This document shows positions 31,797-46,401 of a DNA stretch of 64,000 nucleotides, piece after piece; positions within the stretch are counted from its first letter, which is position 1; each line of letters begins with the position of its first letter. Location of the stretch: positions 639,584-703,583 of the forward strand of contig NZ_FPAU01000002.1 of NCBI RefSeq assembly GCF_900116535.1, written 5' to 3'. The DNA is from Kosakonia arachidis (GTDB lineage Bacteria > Pseudomonadota > Gammaproteobacteria > Enterobacterales > Enterobacteriaceae). The position numbers and the translations under genes were made by a program. The notes below the pieces were generated by a model, which worked only from the letters and a program-made list of their open reading frames with translations, was not told the DNA's origin and did no database searches.

Positions 31797-33764
31797 TTAG
31801 TTGTTGGTCAGCACATGCTGATATTTGTGAAGCACCCCGGTTAATCGCTGCACCGGCTCGGTCACCTGCAGCGGCGCATCCCAGATGCGCAGTTTCTCCT
31901 GGTAGATATCAAGTTCTTCCAGTAGTTGCAGAAAGTAACGCCGTCGTTTGTTATCCGATCCGGCCGAAATCACGTGCGATGCGGTACGACGTAGCTGACG
32001 ATGAAAAGCGGAAAGATCATCGTTGATCGGCACCGGCGCATCGCGCAGACGCTGGTGGGCAATAATCAACGTTAATGCCAGACGAAATTTCGCCACGTCG
32101 CCGGGGAATTTGTTCAGCAGTAAAAACAGTTGCTGATACAGCGCAGGCAGATGGTTTTCTTTACGTCGAGCTGTATTGGTAGTCATTGCCGATACCGCCG
32201 CCGAAACAAACTGATTCAACAACGTACGCCCGGTGCGCGCCTGCGAGTTATCCCGCACCAGCAGCAGAACTACCATAGCCAGCACTACGCCCACTAACTG
32301 ACCGAGCGCATTGTCGAGAAACTGGCTGAATTTAAAGGTCATTGGGTTATCAAGTACCAGAATGTTGATGGTGCCCGCCAGGGTCGCCATCGATCCCAGA
32401 CGGCGCTTCTGCACCTCAATGCCGATGAAAAAGGCCAGCACCGCAAGGCTGATGCAGAGCAGCAGCATGCTTTGTTGCGTCGAGGGAATAATCACCAGAA
32501 AGAACAACGCCCCGATAGGCAGGGCCCACAGCATGCCGTAGATAAAGTCTTTTGCCACCATTTTCGGATTCGGCAGACGCATCGCCAGCGAGGTAACGAC
32601 GGCAATCATTACCATTGATCCACTGCCGGATGTCCAGCCGGTCCACAGCCAGAAAAGCGTACCCAGCATGCACGATAAGGTGGTGCGCCAGAAGTTAACC
32701 ATTGCATGGTGACGTTCGGCGGATTCCGGTTTTACCACCACTTCGCCCTGTAGGACCTCTTCTTCAACCGCACTGATTTTGGCATTACCGATGACACCAC
32801 GTTTCAGCAGCAGGTAGCGCGTCGCCGCTCCCACCCAACTGTAGATGGTTACCGGCGTATCATGCTCACCGGTCCAGGCCATCACCCGGCGCATGCGTTT
32901 CACTTGCCGGTGCACATCCTGCACATTGTCGACAGGATCCGCAAACAGCTCCCGGAAGGTATCAGTAACCAGTTCCGGACGCGTATTTTGAATAAGGTAG
33001 GTTTCGCAAGCCTGAGTAATCAGCGTCAGTGACAACGAATTGATTACTTTTAACCGCCGGTTAGCACGCCCCCAGCGGGAGGACTCAATCTTCAGGTTGC
33101 TACGCATGCCTTCCAGCGCGGTGGTACGGCGCACCAGCGCAGCCCATGCTTGATCTACCTCTTCGCTATCGCCGTGCTTGATGCACAATTGCATCAGTTG
33201 ATAGTGCGACACCAGCAGAGCGTCCAGCTCACGGTCAATCTCATGTTTGATCGAACGTGGGGAAAACAGAAGATCGGCAACAATGGCGCAGAGGATCCCG
33301 ATGACGATTTCGCTACAACGCTCCACAGCATACTGTGGTGCCAACAGCGGCTCGGTCTGAATGGTAACGACGATGATTAAAGCAGTATATCCTGCCAGCC
33401 CCCAGGCATAGGAGTTTTCAATGCGTACCAGCGAGGAGAGCCAGGTACAAAAACCGGCCCAGATACAGCATACCATCAGCATCAACAGCGGCGTTCGGAT
33501 CAATACAATAATGATCGTCAGACCGGCAATACAGCCGATAAACGTCCCGACAATACGCAGCATCCCGCGGTAACGGATAGCACCGGAATAAGGCTCGCCT
33601 CCGGCCGCAAACGCCGGACCAGCCGCAACGATCGCAGCGGTCAGCACCGCCCAGCGCGGTGTTTCAAGCTGAAAGTGAAAACCGACGAATAGCGCCAGCA
33701 CCACGGCAAAGGCCAGCTTGACGGCAAAGCGCAAATGCTGGCTGGCTATCGACAACAGCCCCAT
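31797..33764 (-). CDS. aaeB: AaeB, inner-membrane aromatic carboxylic acid efflux protein
   Basis: A 655-residue FUSC-type (aromatic acid exporter) transporter, the same length as in E. coli. Two hydrophobic blocks of several helices (about 12-170 and 365-510) are each followed by a soluble domain, the duplicated layout of the family. With AaeA it exports p-hydroxybenzoate and related acids, acting as a metabolic relief valve. It starts five bases after aaeA. Confidence 0.95.
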   Translation of the reverse strand: MGLLSIASQHLRFAVKLAFAVVLALFVGFHFQLETPRWAVLTAAIVAAGPAFAAGGEPYSGAIRYRGMLRIVGTFIGCIAGLTIIIVLIRTPLLMLMVCCIWAGFCTWLSSLVRIENSYAWGLAGYTALIIVVTIQTEPLLAPQYAVERCSEIVIGILCAIVADLLFSPRSIKHEIDRELDALLVSHYQLMQLCIKHGDSEEVDQAWAALVRRTTALEGMRSNLKIESSRWGRANRRLKVINSLSLTLITQACETYLIQNTRPELVTDTFRELFADPVDNVQDVHRQVKRMRRVMAWTGEHDTPVTIYSWVGAATRYLLLKRGVIGNAKISAVEEEVLQGEVVVKPESAERHHAMVNFWRTTLSCMLGTLFWLWTGWTSGSGSMVMIAVVTSLAMRLPNPKMVAKDFIYGMLWALPIGALFFLVIIPSTQQSMLLLCISLAVLAFFIGIEVQKRRLGSMATLAGTINILVLDNPMTFKFSQFLDNALGQLVGVVLAMVVLLLVRDNSQARTGRTLLNQFVSAAVSAMTTNTARRKENHLPALYQQLFLLLNKFPGDVAKFRLALTLIIAHQRLRDAPVPINDDLSAFHRQLRRTASHVISAGSDNKRRRYFLQLLEELDIYQEKLRIWDAPLQVTEPVQRLTGVLHKYQHVLTNN

Positions 33765-33769
33765 AGTGA

Positions 33770-34702
33770 TTACCCCAGCTCACGCAGGCGGTGGGCCATT
33801 TTACGGAAGAAGGAATCCTTGCTCTCATCACGATCGGTTTTCCCGGTCACGACAACGGTCGCGGTAGTGCCCGCAGGCCAGAGATTTCCCTGCTGTTTAT
33901 CAAGGCGAATACGTACCGGTACGCGCTGGGCCAGACGCACCCATTCCAGATTGGAATCGATAGTCGCCATCCCTTTACTGTCGTTGCTGCTGCTGGAGTT
34001 GGTGACACCGGCGGCGATACTGTCCACCGTGCCTTTCAGCACCAGGTTACTGCCGAGCGGCGTGATCTCTGCCCGGTAGCCAGGACGAACACCCTCGAGT
34101 TTCGTTTCTTCCATATAAGCCAGAATATAGAAGGAGTTCTGTTTCACCAACGCTACAGCGGTTGAACCGCGGGTAATAAACTCACCGGCGTAAACATTCA
34201 AGTTGGTAACCCAACCGTCAGCTGGAGCACGGATGATGGTGCGTTCCAGATCTAGTTTCGCCAGGTCACGGGCCGCTTGCGCTTTCGCAAGCTGATGCAT
34301 CACCGTTTGCAGTGTGTTGTTCGCCTGGTCGATCTCTTCGCGCGACATCGCCTGTACACCTAGCTGGTTACGACGTCCGGCCTCACGGCGCTTCTCGTTG
34401 ACCAACGCATCGTAATAAGCAACATCCGCCTCATCCTCTGCCAACGCTTTCTGGTAGCGGGGCTGATCGATGGTGAACAGCACTTGTCCCTCTTTTACCA
34501 GTTGGTTGTCATGTACATTGACCGAGGTCACCAGCCCGGTAACATCTGGCGCAATAGCAACCACATCCGCGCTGAAGCGTGCATCGCGCGTCCAGGGAGA
34601 TTCGGTGTAATAGACCCAGGCGCGGAAAATTGCGATAAACGCCAGGATAACCAGAATGATAGTAATAGCGGTACGGGAGATATTTCTTGTTAGTGTTTTC
34701 AC
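33770..34702 (-). CDS. aaeA: AaeA, membrane fusion protein of the aromatic acid efflux system
   Basis: A 310-residue periplasmic adaptor of the HlyD/EmrA type. The start is a GTG (34700-34702) preceded by GAGG; it gives the E. coli length and N-terminus [10 protein letters not shown]. An ATG-initiated longer frame runs back into aaeX and is rejected. One membrane anchor lies at about 12-31, then a barrel-hairpin-lipoyl layout with a helical hairpin near 95-150. It lies between aaeX and aaeB. Confidence 0.95.
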   Translation of the reverse strand: MKTLTRNISRTAITIILVILAFIAIFRAWVYYTESPWTRDARFSADVVAIAPDVTGLVTSVNVHDNQLVKEGQVLFTIDQPRYQKALAEDEADVAYYDALVNEKRREAGRRNQLGVQAMSREEIDQANNTLQTVMHQLAKAQAARDLAKLDLERTIIRAPADGWVTNLNVYAGEFITRGSTAVALVKQNSFYILAYMEETKLEGVRPGYRAEITPLGSNLVLKGTVDSIAAGVTNSSSSNDSKGMATIDSNLEWVRLAQRVPVRIRLDKQQGNLWPAGTTATVVVTGKTDRDESKDSFFRKMAHRLRELG

Positions 34703-34709
34703 TTGGACC

Positions 34710-34913
34710 TCAAACAAACAGACGCGACAGCAGGTAAAACAGGCAGCAGTACAACGCTGTATTAAATAAAGCGGGATGCCAGACGAAGTCATAGATTCCG
34801 GTGGGGATCAGCATCCGTCGTACCAGCCAGAAAATCGCCAGTGACAAAATCAATTCAAAAAAAATCGGAGGGAACGACAAACCGAACACCACGATTACGG
34901 GAAAGAGACTCAT
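34710..34913 (-). CDS. aaeX: AaeX, small membrane protein of the aae operon
   Basis: A 67-residue protein with two membrane segments (about 5-30 and 47-65), equal in length to E. coli AaeX. It is the first gene of aaeXAB. Its role is unknown and in E. coli it is not required for efflux. The gap of seven bases to aaeA supports co-transcription. Confidence 0.92.
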   Translation of the reverse strand: MSLFPVIVVFGLSFPPIFFELILSLAIFWLVRRMLIPTGIYDFVWHPALFNTALYCCLFYLLSRLFV

Positions 34914-35088
34914 GTTGACCTTGATTCGAGAACAAGCAGGTGAAATTGTTTTTACGTCACCGCAGGAATAGGACAGGAGTGCCAGGGCGAGAGTGACGTG
35001 AATATTCTTGAGAGATAGTATATTAACGTAACTGTTATGCTGTTATCTATATTGTGTGATCTAAATCACTTTTAAGTAAGAATGAATA
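34914..35088. promoter_or_regulatory. Divergent aaeX / aaeR control region
   Basis: A 175-base gap between the efflux operon and its LysR-type activator, the usual place for LTTR operators and both promoters. The AT-rich stretch around 35015-35065 is the likely promoter core; I could not single out one T-N11-A operator. Confidence 0.55.
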
Positions 35089-36012
35089 ATGGAACGACTA
35101 AAACGCATGTCGGTGTTTGCCAAAGTGGTGGAATTGGGTTCCTTTACCGCCACAGCCCGACAGTTGGAAATGAGCGTTTCGTCCATCAGCCAGACGGTGG
35201 CGAAGCTGGAAGATGAATTACAGGTCAAACTGCTAAACCGCAGCACACGCAGTCTGGGGCTAACCGAAGCCGGAAAAATTTACTATCAGGGATGTCGTCG
35301 CATGCTGCATGAAGTGCAGGATGTCCATGAGCAACTTTACGCTTTCAACAACACGCCGATTGGCACGCTGCGCATTGGTAGTTCTTCAACCATGGCGCAA
35401 AATGTGCTGGCAAAAATGACAGCAGAGATGCTGAAAGAGCATCCAGGGTTGACTGTCAACCTGGTAACCGGCATCCCGGCGCCGGATCTCATCGCCGACG
35501 GACTGGACCTGGTGATCCGCGTTGGTGCACTGCAAGATTCCAGCCTCTTCTCCCGCCGACTTGGCGTGATGCCAATGGTGCTCTGCGCGGCGAAAAACTA
35601 CCTTGCCCACTATGGCGTGCCGGAAAAACCCACCGACCTGGCAAATCATTCGTGGCTAGAATATAGCGTCCGTCCGGATAACGAATTTGAACTGATCGCG
35701 CCGGAAGGGATCTCAACGCGGCTGATCCCACAGGGACGGTTTGTCACCAACGATCCTATGACGCTGACGCGCTGGCTGACCGTCGGTGCCGGGCTGGCCT
35801 ATGTCCCGCTGATGTGGGTGATCGATGAGATCAACAGCGGCCAGCTAGAGATCCTGCTGCCGCGCTATCAGTCCGATCCGCGCCCGGTTTATGCGCTATA
35901 CACGCAAAAAGATAAGCTCCCGCTGAAAGTGCAGGTCTGTATTAACTACATGACGGAATATTTCATTGAAGTGGCGAAGGTGTATCAGGGAATGCAGGGA
36001 CGCAGCGCCTGA
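35089..36012 (+). CDS. aaeR: AaeR, LysR-type activator of aaeXAB
   Basis: A 307-residue LysR-family regulator with an N-terminal winged helix (recognition part MSVSSISQTVAKLEDEL, about 23-40) and a periplasmic-binding-like effector domain. In E. coli it responds to aromatic acids and activates the divergent aaeXAB. Its place beside aaeX supports the same role. A hairpin terminator follows the stop. Confidence 0.94.
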   Translation: MERLKRMSVFAKVVELGSFTATARQLEMSVSSISQTVAKLEDELQVKLLNRSTRSLGLTEAGKIYYQGCRRMLHEVQDVHEQLYAFNNTPIGTLRIGSSSTMAQNVLAKMTAEMLKEHPGLTVNLVTGIPAPDLIADGLDLVIRVGALQDSSLFSRRLGVMPMVLCAAKNYLAHYGVPEKPTDLANHSWLEYSVRPDNEFELIAPEGISTRLIPQGRFVTNDPMTLTRWLTVGAGLAYVPLMWVIDEINSGQLEILLPRYQSDPRPVYALYTQKDKLPLKVQVCINYMTEYFIEVAKVYQGMQGRSA

Positions 36013-36017
36013 GCGGA

Positions 36018-36046
36018 TAATCCTCTCCCCACAGGGAGAGGATTTT
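36018..36046 (+). terminator. Terminator between aaeR and tldD
   Basis: ATCCTCTCC pairs with GGAGAGGAT across a short loop, followed by TTTT. It lies between the convergent stops of aaeR and tldD. Confidence 0.75.
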
Positions 36047-36051
36047 AACAA

Positions 36052-37503
<1,452 letters not shown>

Positions 37504-37581
37504 TTACTCATCGTTGCCGCCACATCGGGCAATAAAAAAAGCGATACAAGGAGCTTGAGGCAATTCGCCTATGCCGTCAAA

Positions 37582-40500
37582 TCATTGCGTTTTGTCCGTG
37601 CGCGGTTGGCGCAGGACTTCGTTAATCTGCGGCTGATCAACCGGGCCAGTAATGCTGTAGCGCAGAATAGAGACTTTATTCCATAGCGGACCCAGCACTT
37701 TACTGGCGGCAAACACTGCCGCGCCTACGATCGGGTTGACGGCGAAAGCAGCTGCCACGCCTACGGTGGCCGAAATTTCTGGTGCCACTACCGCTTCAAC
37801 ATTCAGTTCGCGGCGCACCAGATCGACCGAACCTTTCATCGCGATATCCGCCTCCAGCCCGTCCACCAGCGTATCATCGCTGTGCAGCACGCCATCTTTG
37901 ATCCATGCGGTGCTGCGGATCGAGTCAAACCAGAACCCTTCGCTGCTGAAAGTATCGCTAAAATCGAAGCGCAGTTTGCGCAGCAGCGCATCGACACTGA
38001 ACAAGCGCAGTAACTGGCCCGCATGACCAGTGCTGATATCGGTGATCTGCCCTTTCCCCAGCCGCGTACGCAAAATGCCGTTCAGCGACTCTTCCTGCGG
38101 CTGCCACGGCGGGCTACGCCAGTGCAGGTCATAGTTGATATCGAAAGAGGAGCCGCGTACCGGCGTCGAGACGCCAAAGAAACTCGCTGCCGAGTCGAAT
38201 TTCTCGCCGCGCAGCACACCTTTCAGCGACGTGCGTTCTGCCCCTTCCCGATTAATCCATTCGCCGTCTGCTGTCAGACGCGCGGCACCACTGTCCACCA
38301 GACCGTTGGTCAGCGTAAGCGTATCGCCATTAATCGAGAAATCACCATCGATGCGACCATATTTTTGTCCCCACAGCCAGCATTCAGCACAGCGCAACTG
38401 CAAATCTGGCCAGCCGGTAAAATCAATACGGGTTTTGCCGCGCAGCAACGTCGACGGCGACGAAATGTCATCATCATTCGGCTGCATATTAGACGGATTG
38501 TAATAGAGGTAACGGATGGCCGCTTGCCATGGCGCATTATCGCGTAACGTCAGCGTACCGCTAATTTCCCGCGCCTGCGCCTCAATGGTAGAACCGGAAA
38601 GCTGCGGCTGCGAGACGATACTCAGGTTATTCCACTGCTGTCCGCCCAGCGTCAGTGCGGGTGTGCGTAACGTGATGCTGGACGGGAAACTCGTTGAATT
38701 ACTGACATTATTCGCCACACCCTGGCGGAACAGCGCCAGCCACTGTGCGCCATTCATGGCGGGGAGATTCAGTTCCAGCCCCGACTGTGCCGGCAATGGC
38801 GGAAGGGTACGGCTATCCGAGGTCCAAATCCCACGATCGAGCGTGAGTTTGTTGTTAAGCAACCAGCGGCTGTTGAAGTGATTATTACTACCAGCATTGC
38901 CGGTCAGCGCAAAGCCACGCAGATCGCCATCCACTTTTAGTTTAACCGGCAGCACTTTACCAGCAGCTTTATCCAGCGGCGGCGGCAAAGTGCTGGCGAT
39001 GTTACTCAGATCGCCATCAATATTGACCTTGTAGGTCGCACCACCGCTATGCGGCAGCTCAATTCCAACATCCCCTTTCCATGCCACGCTGCCGCCGAGC
39101 GCAGATTCAAGCTGTGCAGGTAATACGCCCGTGCGCGCGGGCTGCCATTTGCCATTGAGATTGACCGCTACCTGATACGCTTTGTCACCTTCTGTGGTGG
39201 AAAAATCAAGGTTCAGAGGTTGATTAAACCAGGTCGCCTGTAATGGTTCGCTTTTCAGGGTGCCATTATCGAAACTAAATTTGCCGCTGAGGTTTTTCAG
39301 CGTGCTGTTAAGCGGCTTGATAAACAGGCTATTGTTACGCAACGCCACATCGCCTTTAGCGACGGTCATCTCGCCGTCCAGCGGAATATCAAGGTGTAAG
39401 CGAGCGCTTACGTCGCCATCAAGTTGCAGTTCATCCAGTGCGCTGGCCAGCGTATCGTGCAGTGGCGTCTCTTTGAAGTAGGGGCCAACGGCTTTGCCTG
39501 GGCCGTTAATATCGGCATCGATCAGCAGATTCTCTTTTTCATAATCAGGAATAACCGCGGTAAGATTACTGGCGATCACACCGCCCAGGGCCGCCTTATC
39601 GCTTTTCATCCATAGACCGTCATTGAGAAAATCCAGCTCAATATTCAGATTTTGCAGCGCTGGCCAATCAGGCTGAAAAGCAAAGGTCGCATTGTGCAGC
39701 GGTACCAGCACTTCAAACTGACCTTCGTTGTGCTTATAGGGGAATAAGTGCGGGTTGCCGCCGTACACCAGAGTGGCATCCTGTGCCTGCCCGCCTTGAA
39801 TGGCAGCGCTAAGATACGACACCAGCGCTTTGCCCATCAGGTTTTGCGGGAAGTAGCGCCAGGACTGCCCAGCATCGGAAACATTGATCCCCGCCAGAAT
39901 ACCAAGCCAGGGTTCATCATCCTGCGGCTGGAGATAACGGAAACCTCCGTGCACATGTAGCGCGTTCGCCTGCACATCAATGTTATGCCCATCAATCTGG
40001 AAGCCATGTTCGTTCTTCTGCCAGTTCAGCGTGGCGTCCGCTTTCTCAATCTCCAGCGGCTCCGGGAACACGCCGACGTACGGCATTTTCGCCTGCGTCA
40101 CTGCACCCGTTAAGCGCCCATCAGCGAGGCTGCCTTCCAGCTTGCCGCTGAAATGTTCAACGCCCGGCAACAACTGCCACTGTTTCCAACGGATATCTTT
40201 CCACTGTGCCAGGAAACGCGTTTTGTCGGTTGCTTGTAACGGGATATCCAGTGCCAGTTGCTCCAGCGAACCTTCCGGTTGCATAGTGCGCCAGATATCG
40301 TACAGGGACGGCGAGATCTTCTGCGCAATCGGCAGCAGCCCTTCCAGCCCACTCAACTCAAGGTTGTTGGCGCGAACGCGGAATTCATCGCTGCTCACCC
40401 CGCCCACTTCCTGCGCCGGAACCCAGGCGAAACTCAGCGCACCCTGCGGCCATGCGTGGTCATCAATAGCGATACGTGTTACCGGCACATCAAACTGCCA

Positions 40501-41385
40501 GCCTTGCTGTTGACGGGAAACATGGGCGGTCAGGTTATCGACCGTCAAACGGTGGGTTGTTGACTGCTCTCCCTGCCAGCTTGCACCGCCTTTTTTCAGC
40601 CATACATCGCCGCTTTCCACCACGCCTTTATTCAGCGTCATCCAGCCCTCAAGGCTAAAACGGGCAGAATCGAGTGCCACGTTGTCCTGCATCCACCTGC
40701 CGAGCCATGGTTTAACATCGATATCATCAGCTTGCAGCCAGACACGGCCATTATTCAGTAGCCCGTTGTCGTCGCGGAGATCCATCCGAACCTGCATCAC
40801 ACCATGCTGCCCGGTCAGGCTAGAGAGACTGACTTGCCCCTCGGCGCGGTGACGATCGTTGCCGTTAAGCCATGTAAGCTGCGGGATCGCCAGTTCGGCG
40901 CGTTGGCCGGAAAGCGTCAGAAAACTGACGCGGCTATCGCGAAGATCGAAATGATCGAACTGGCGTAAGAAGAGGTCGCCGATACGATCGCTGGCAATCG
41001 GCTCACCGTTGTCATTCCGTTGCAACGGCGTATTGGTGCGCGCGACCAGTTGATAAAAGGTGAGATTACGGAACTGCCAGCGCAGGTGGAGCAGGCTCTG
41101 CCAGACATCCAGCGCCAGCGTTACGCGCTTAACGGAAAGATCGCCGCCGTCATTCAAGCGGGCTTTAATATCGCGCACTTCCAGCTCAGGGCCGAAATTC
41201 TCCCAGCGCGCCTGCAACTGACTGGCCGAAACCGGAATGCCGGTTTGCGCCGTAATTCGCGTCAGGATTGCCTCGCGCCAGTTATCCAGGTGCGGCAACA
41301 CCAGGCGCAAACCACTCACCAACAGCGCCGCGATAACAATCAGCGTCGCCCCTGTGAGCAGCAATATCCCCGGCAGTCGCCTCAC
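37582..41385 (-). CDS. yhdP: YhdP, AsmA-like phospholipid transport protein
   Basis: A 1267-residue protein with one N-terminal membrane anchor (about 8-28) and a very long periplasmic part of repeated beta-strand segments. It is of the AsmA-like/chorein-type bridge family. YhdP, TamB and YdbH share the job of carrying phospholipids to the outer membrane in E. coli. The C-terminal DUF3971/AsmA region (GSVDLVRRELNVEAVV) is conserved. It lies between rng and tldD. Confidence 0.95.
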   Translation of the reverse strand: MRRLPGILLLTGATLIVIAALLVSGLRLVLPHLDNWREAILTRITAQTGIPVSASQLQARWENFGPELEVRDIKARLNDGGDLSVKRVTLALDVWQSLLHLRWQFRNLTFYQLVARTNTPLQRNDNGEPIASDRIGDLFLRQFDHFDLRDSRVSFLTLSGQRAELAIPQLTWLNGNDRHRAEGQVSLSSLTGQHGVMQVRMDLRDDNGLLNNGRVWLQADDIDVKPWLGRWMQDNVALDSARFSLEGWMTLNKGVVESGDVWLKKGGASWQGEQSTTHRLTVDNLTAHVSRQQQGWQFDVPVTRIAIDDHAWPQGALSFAWVPAQEVGGVSSDEFRVRANNLELSGLEGLLPIAQKISPSLYDIWRTMQPEGSLEQLALDIPLQATDKTRFLAQWKDIRWKQWQLLPGVEHFSGKLEGSLADGRLTGAVTQAKMPYVGVFPEPLEIEKADATLNWQKNEHGFQIDGHNIDVQANALHVHGGFRYLQPQDDEPWLGILAGINVSDAGQSWRYFPQNLMGKALVSYLSAAIQGGQAQDATLVYGGNPHLFPYKHNEGQFEVLVPLHNATFAFQPDWPALQNLNIELDFLNDGLWMKSDKAALGGVIASNLTAVIPDYEKENLLIDADINGPGKAVGPYFKETPLHDTLASALDELQLDGDVSARLHLDIPLDGEMTVAKGDVALRNNSLFIKPLNSTLKNLSGKFSFDNGTLKSEPLQATWFNQPLNLDFSTTEGDKAYQVAVNLNGKWQPARTGVLPAQLESALGGSVAWKGDVGIELPHSGGATYKVNIDGDLSNIASTLPPPLDKAAGKVLPVKLKVDGDLRGFALTGNAGSNNHFNSRWLLNNKLTLDRGIWTSDSRTLPPLPAQSGLELNLPAMNGAQWLALFRQGVANNVSNSTSFPSSITLRTPALTLGGQQWNNLSIVSQPQLSGSTIEAQAREISGTLTLRDNAPWQAAIRYLYYNPSNMQPNDDDISSPSTLLRGKTRIDFTGWPDLQLRCAECWLWGQKYGRIDGDFSINGDTLTLTNGLVDSGAARLTADGEWINREGAERTSLKGVLRGEKFDSAASFFGVSTPVRGSSFDINYDLHWRSPPWQPQEESLNGILRTRLGKGQITDISTGHAGQLLRLFSVDALLRKLRFDFSDTFSSEGFWFDSIRSTAWIKDGVLHSDDTLVDGLEADIAMKGSVDLVRRELNVEAVVAPEISATVGVAAAFAVNPIVGAAVFAASKVLGPLWNKVSILRYSITGPVDQPQINEVLRQPRTDKTQ

Positions 41386-41439
41386 GCCTCTCTCCTTGTC
41401 AACCCTATCAAACCCTCTCGTGCCGCAGCACGTTGCGCA

Positions 41440-42909
41440 TTACATCATGACTACGTCAAACTGCTCCTGATTATAGAGCGGCTCGATTTGCACTTTTACC
41501 TGCTTGCCGACGAAGATTTCCACTTCGGCCAGCGCGTGCGACTCTTCACCTTTCAGGGTTTCCGCTACCGCAGGTGAAGCATAGACCAGGAAGCGATCGG
41601 AATCGTAGGCATGATGGACGCGAACGATCTCGCGCATGATCTCATAGCACACAGTTTCCACGGTTTTCACCGTTCCCCGGCCATGACAGGTGGGACATTC
41701 TTTACACAGGACGTGCTCCACACTCTCGCGTGTGCGTTTGCGGGTCATCTCTACCAGCCCAAGCTGGGAAAAACCGTTGATACTGGTTTTTACCCGATCT
41801 TTACTCAGCGCCTGCTCCAGCGAATGCAGCACGCGACGGCGGTGATCCTCATTACTCATATCAATAAAATCAATGATGATAATGCCGCCAAGATTACGCA
41901 AGCGTAGCTGCCGGGCGATCGCCTGAGTGGCTTCGATGTTAGTGTTGAAGATGGTGTCATCAAGGTTGCGATGGCCGACAAATGCGCCGGTATTAATATC
42001 GACAGTGGTCATCGCTTCGGTTTGATCAATGATGAGATAGCCGCCAGATTTCAATTCGACCTTACGCTCCAGCGCACGCTGAATTTCGTTTTCCACATCG
42101 TAGAGATCGAAGATCGGCTGGCGACCGCTGTAATGTTCCAGTTTGCTGGTCATTTCCGGAATGTATTCGGCCGTAAACTCAAGCAACGCCTCAAAGGTCA
42201 GCCTCGAATCAACGCGGATACGATCCAGATGCGCATCGGCAAAGTCGCGCAGTACGCGCTGAGCCAGTGCCAGTTCGCCGTAGAGTTTACAGCGCGTCTG
42301 CTGGCGCTTTTTGCGCTCCATCACTTTCGTCCAGACACGCTTAAGATAAGCAGCATCAGAAGAGAGATCCTCTTCGCACACGCCTTCAGCGGCAGTACGA
42401 ATAATAAAACCGCCCTGCTCATCGCAGTAGCGGGCCACCACCTGCTTCAGACGGTCGCGTTCGGCCTCACTTTCAATACGCTGGGAAACGCCAACGTGCG
42501 CCGCACCCGGCATAAACACCAGATAGCGGGACGGCAGCGTAATATCTGTGGTGAGGCGCGCGCCTTTGGTGCCGAGGGGATCTTTGACCACCTGCACCAT
42601 CAGATCCTGCCCCTGGCGAACCAGTTCGGAGATATCGCGAACGGTGAAGTTTTTCTGCTCTTCCCCGGCGACGCATTCGGTGTGCGGCATAATGTCGGAG
42701 GCGTGTAGAAACGCCGCCTTTTCCAGACCAATATCTACAAAAGCCGCCTGCATACCCGGAAGTACCCTGCTGACACGACCTTTGTAGATATTGCCTACTA
42801 TCCCGCGCCGTGCTTCGCGCTCGATATGAATTTCCTGAAGAATACCGCCGTCAATATAGGCGACGCGTGTTTCCGATGGTGTAACGTTGACCAACAATTC
42901 AGCCGTCAT
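41440..42909 (-). CDS. rng: Ribonuclease G
   Basis: Endoribonuclease that matures the 5' end of 16S rRNA and decays some mRNAs; a paralogue of RNase E without its long tail. I chose the ATG at 42907-42909 (MTAELLVNV), giving 489 residues as in E. coli. An S1 domain lies at about 37-120. The catalytic magnesium aspartates are D304 (VDINTG) and D347 (IIDFID), and the zinc-link cysteines are in CPTCHGRG. It overlaps the end of maf. Confidence 0.96.
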   Translation of the reverse strand: MTAELLVNVTPSETRVAYIDGGILQEIHIEREARRGIVGNIYKGRVSRVLPGMQAAFVDIGLEKAAFLHASDIMPHTECVAGEEQKNFTVRDISELVRQGQDLMVQVVKDPLGTKGARLTTDITLPSRYLVFMPGAAHVGVSQRIESEAERDRLKQVVARYCDEQGGFIIRTAAEGVCEEDLSSDAAYLKRVWTKVMERKKRQQTRCKLYGELALAQRVLRDFADAHLDRIRVDSRLTFEALLEFTAEYIPEMTSKLEHYSGRQPIFDLYDVENEIQRALERKVELKSGGYLIIDQTEAMTTVDINTGAFVGHRNLDDTIFNTNIEATQAIARQLRLRNLGGIIIIDFIDMSNEDHRRRVLHSLEQALSKDRVKTSINGFSQLGLVEMTRKRTRESVEHVLCKECPTCHGRGTVKTVETVCYEIMREIVRVHHAYDSDRFLVYASPAVAETLKGEESHALAEVEIFVGKQVKVQIEPLYNQEQFDVVMM

Positions 42910-43492
42910 GATTATCTCCCCCTTCACGCAGTGCGTTAAAATTGCTCAGCAATTCCCAAGTTTCCACCAGCGGTAAACCCACAACGGCATGATAACTACC
43001 GTTAATTTTCCTGACGAAACACCCACCCAGCCCCTGAATGCCGTACGCGCCGGCTTTATCCAGCGGTTCTTTGCTTTCGACGTAGGCGGCAATATCCTTT
43101 TCTGATAACGCTCTGAAGGTCACTTCTGTTTCCACCAGACAATCGAGCAAGTGCTGGCGATCGGCCAGTGCCACAGCGGTCATGACCTGGTGTGTTTGCC
43201 CGGAAAGCAAACGTAACATACTGGAAGCATGCGAGGAGTCTTTCGGTTTTTCAAGCACTTCACCATTAAATATCACAATCGTGTCCGCGCCTAACACTGG
43301 CAAATCACGCGGCACCATCGCTACGCCCGCCTGCGCCTTCTCACGTGCGAGGCGCAGAACGTACTGCCGCGGACTCTCCTGCGACTGACGTTGTTCTTCA
43401 ATTCCCGGAACGATACGTTCGAAAGCCACACCCAATTGAGTGAGCAGTTCCTGACGACGGGGGGAGCCGGAAGCAAGCCAGATATGTGTCAT
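42899..43492 (-). CDS. yhdE: Maf/YhdE nucleoside triphosphate pyrophosphatase
   Basis: A 197-residue Maf-family enzyme that hydrolyses dTTP/UTP and modified pyrimidine nucleotides; overexpression of this family blocks septation. [10 protein letters not shown] (8-17) and the catalytic D70 in VLGADTIV are present. Its 3' end overlaps the rng start by 11 bases. It is part of the mre-maf-rng-yhdP-tldD run. Confidence 0.95.
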   Translation of the reverse strand: MTHIWLASGSPRRQELLTQLGVAFERIVPGIEEQRQSQESPRQYVLRLAREKAQAGVAMVPRDLPVLGADTIVIFNGEVLEKPKDSSHASSMLRLLSGQTHQVMTAVALADRQHLLDCLVETEVTFRALSEKDIAAYVESKEPLDKAGAYGIQGLGGCFVRKINGSYHAVVGLPLVETWELLSNFNALREGGDNHDG

Positions 43493-43500
43493 AACAACCT

Positions 43501-43989
43501 TTATTGCACCGCAAACTGCTGGCGGATCTTACGCATTAACAGGAAGAGCCACGGCCAGAGCACGCCATTTACGAGGCTACTCCAAAAAATGTCGGGCTTG
43601 AACGAAACGTTAATTACCAGGAACTCAGCCCAGAAAACAATGACTTCAGTCGCCAAGGACAACAACATGACCACCAGCGCCTGTTGCCAGAGCGCCAGAT
43701 TACGGAATAACTGAAATTTCAGTGCAACCAGATAGGCGACAATGCTTAATGACAACGCACGAACACCCAAGGTGGATCCGCTAATCAGATCCAGTATGGC
43801 ACCCATAGCGAAACCCGTACCGACATTTACGCGGTGCGGGAGCGCCAGGATCCAGTAAAGCAGAATAAGTAGCACCCAGTTTGGCCGGTAAACAATAATG
43901 TCGTCCGGCCAGGGCATGATTTGAAGCAACAGAGCAATGAAAAACGAGAGCCAGATAACCCAGCGCCCCTGGCTACGGTAACTTGCCAC
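43501..43989 (-). CDS. mreD: Rod-shape protein MreD
   Basis: A 162-residue inner-membrane protein with about five or six membrane segments, part of the elongasome with MreB, MreC, RodA and PBP2. Its start overlaps the mreC stop by one base. The length equals E. coli MreD. Confidence 0.96.
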   Translation of the reverse strand: MASYRSQGRWVIWLSFFIALLLQIMPWPDDIIVYRPNWVLLILLYWILALPHRVNVGTGFAMGAILDLISGSTLGVRALSLSIVAYLVALKFQLFRNLALWQQALVVMLLSLATEVIVFWAEFLVINVSFKPDIFWSSLVNGVLWPWLFLLMRKIRQQFAVQ

Positions 43990-44987
43990 TATTGCCCTCC
44001 CGGAGAGAGTTGCGGAGGCGGCTGTGTAATACCGGTTGCCGGAGCAGGCATCGGCGCAGGTGGCCCCATCACGTCAGGCGAAGGCAGAACCTGCGGCATC
44101 ATTTGCAGCAGACGTTCATTCGCCACGCGATGCACATCTTCCGGCGTCCGTGGATTGGTGCCGTTACGATCCGCCCCCCACAGCAGCAATAGATAACGTA
44201 AACGTTGCAGCCCCGCCGTCGGACGCGCCTGAATCACCGTGTACGCACGCTGCGTATCCAGTTTCACCGATGAAACAACGGCAACCGGGTATCCTTCAGG
44301 GAAACGACCACCAAGGCCGGAGGTAACCAGCACATCACCCACGCGAATATCGGTGTTCGCGGGCAGGTGTTCCAGTTGCAGATCATCGGTGCAGCCGTTG
44401 CCGGCGGCAATCACGCGGATATCGTTACGCAGAACCTGAATCGGCAGCGCATGCGTCGCATCGCAAATCAGCAGCACGCGGCTGGTCAGTTTCGCTACAG
44501 CGATTACCTGACCGACGACGCCTTTGTCGCTGATCACGGGTTGGCCTTCGTAAACGCCGTTCGCGCTGCCCTTATCGATCACAACCTGATCGCTGTACGG
44601 ATCGTTCACCGTCGAGATCACCTGGGTCACCATCTTCTGCTCATCCTGACGCAGTGGCGATCCCAGCAGTTCACGCAGACGCGCGTTCTCTTGTTTGTAC
44701 TGCCCTAACATCAGCAGTTCGCTGTTTTTCAGCAGCAGTTCCTGACGCAACGCCCGGTTTTCAAGCTCGAGCTGGTCACGCGATGCCAGCGTTTGCGACA
44801 CGCTATCGAGTAATTCACGGGGACCATTGGAAATAAAATAGAAGGGACTGACGGCAGTATCCATGTACGTTCTGATCTGGCTGAACATACCGAGGCGGCT
44901 GTCGGCAATGATGACTCCAAGCGCTACCAAAACCGCCAGAAAAAGGCGAATCTGTAGCGACGGGCCACGGCTAAAAATTGGCTTCAT
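43989..44987 (-). CDS. mreC: Rod-shape protein MreC
   Basis: Bitopic protein that links cytoplasmic MreB to periplasmic PBP2 and activates it. Order: membrane anchor (about 12-30), coiled coil (about 65-115) and a beta domain. A Pro/Gln-rich tail follows ([11 protein letters not shown]...). At 332 residues it is shorter than E. coli MreC (367, as recalled); the difference is in that tail, which varies among relatives. The core is intact. Confidence 0.95.
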   Translation of the reverse strand: MKPIFSRGPSLQIRLFLAVLVALGVIIADSRLGMFSQIRTYMDTAVSPFYFISNGPRELLDSVSQTLASRDQLELENRALRQELLLKNSELLMLGQYKQENARLRELLGSPLRQDEQKMVTQVISTVNDPYSDQVVIDKGSANGVYEGQPVISDKGVVGQVIAVAKLTSRVLLICDATHALPIQVLRNDIRVIAAGNGCTDDLQLEHLPANTDIRVGDVLVTSGLGGRFPEGYPVAVVSSVKLDTQRAYTVIQARPTAGLQRLRYLLLLWGADRNGTNPRTPEDVHRVANERLLQMMPQVLPSPDVMGPPAPMPAPATGITQPPPQLSPGGQ

Positions 44988-45051
44988 AGGCTTTGCGTAT
45001 TCTCAGGCCAGACAGAACCGGAGCGAGAGGTCACTCCGGTTCTGACGCGGA

Positions 45052-46401
<1,350 letters not shown>
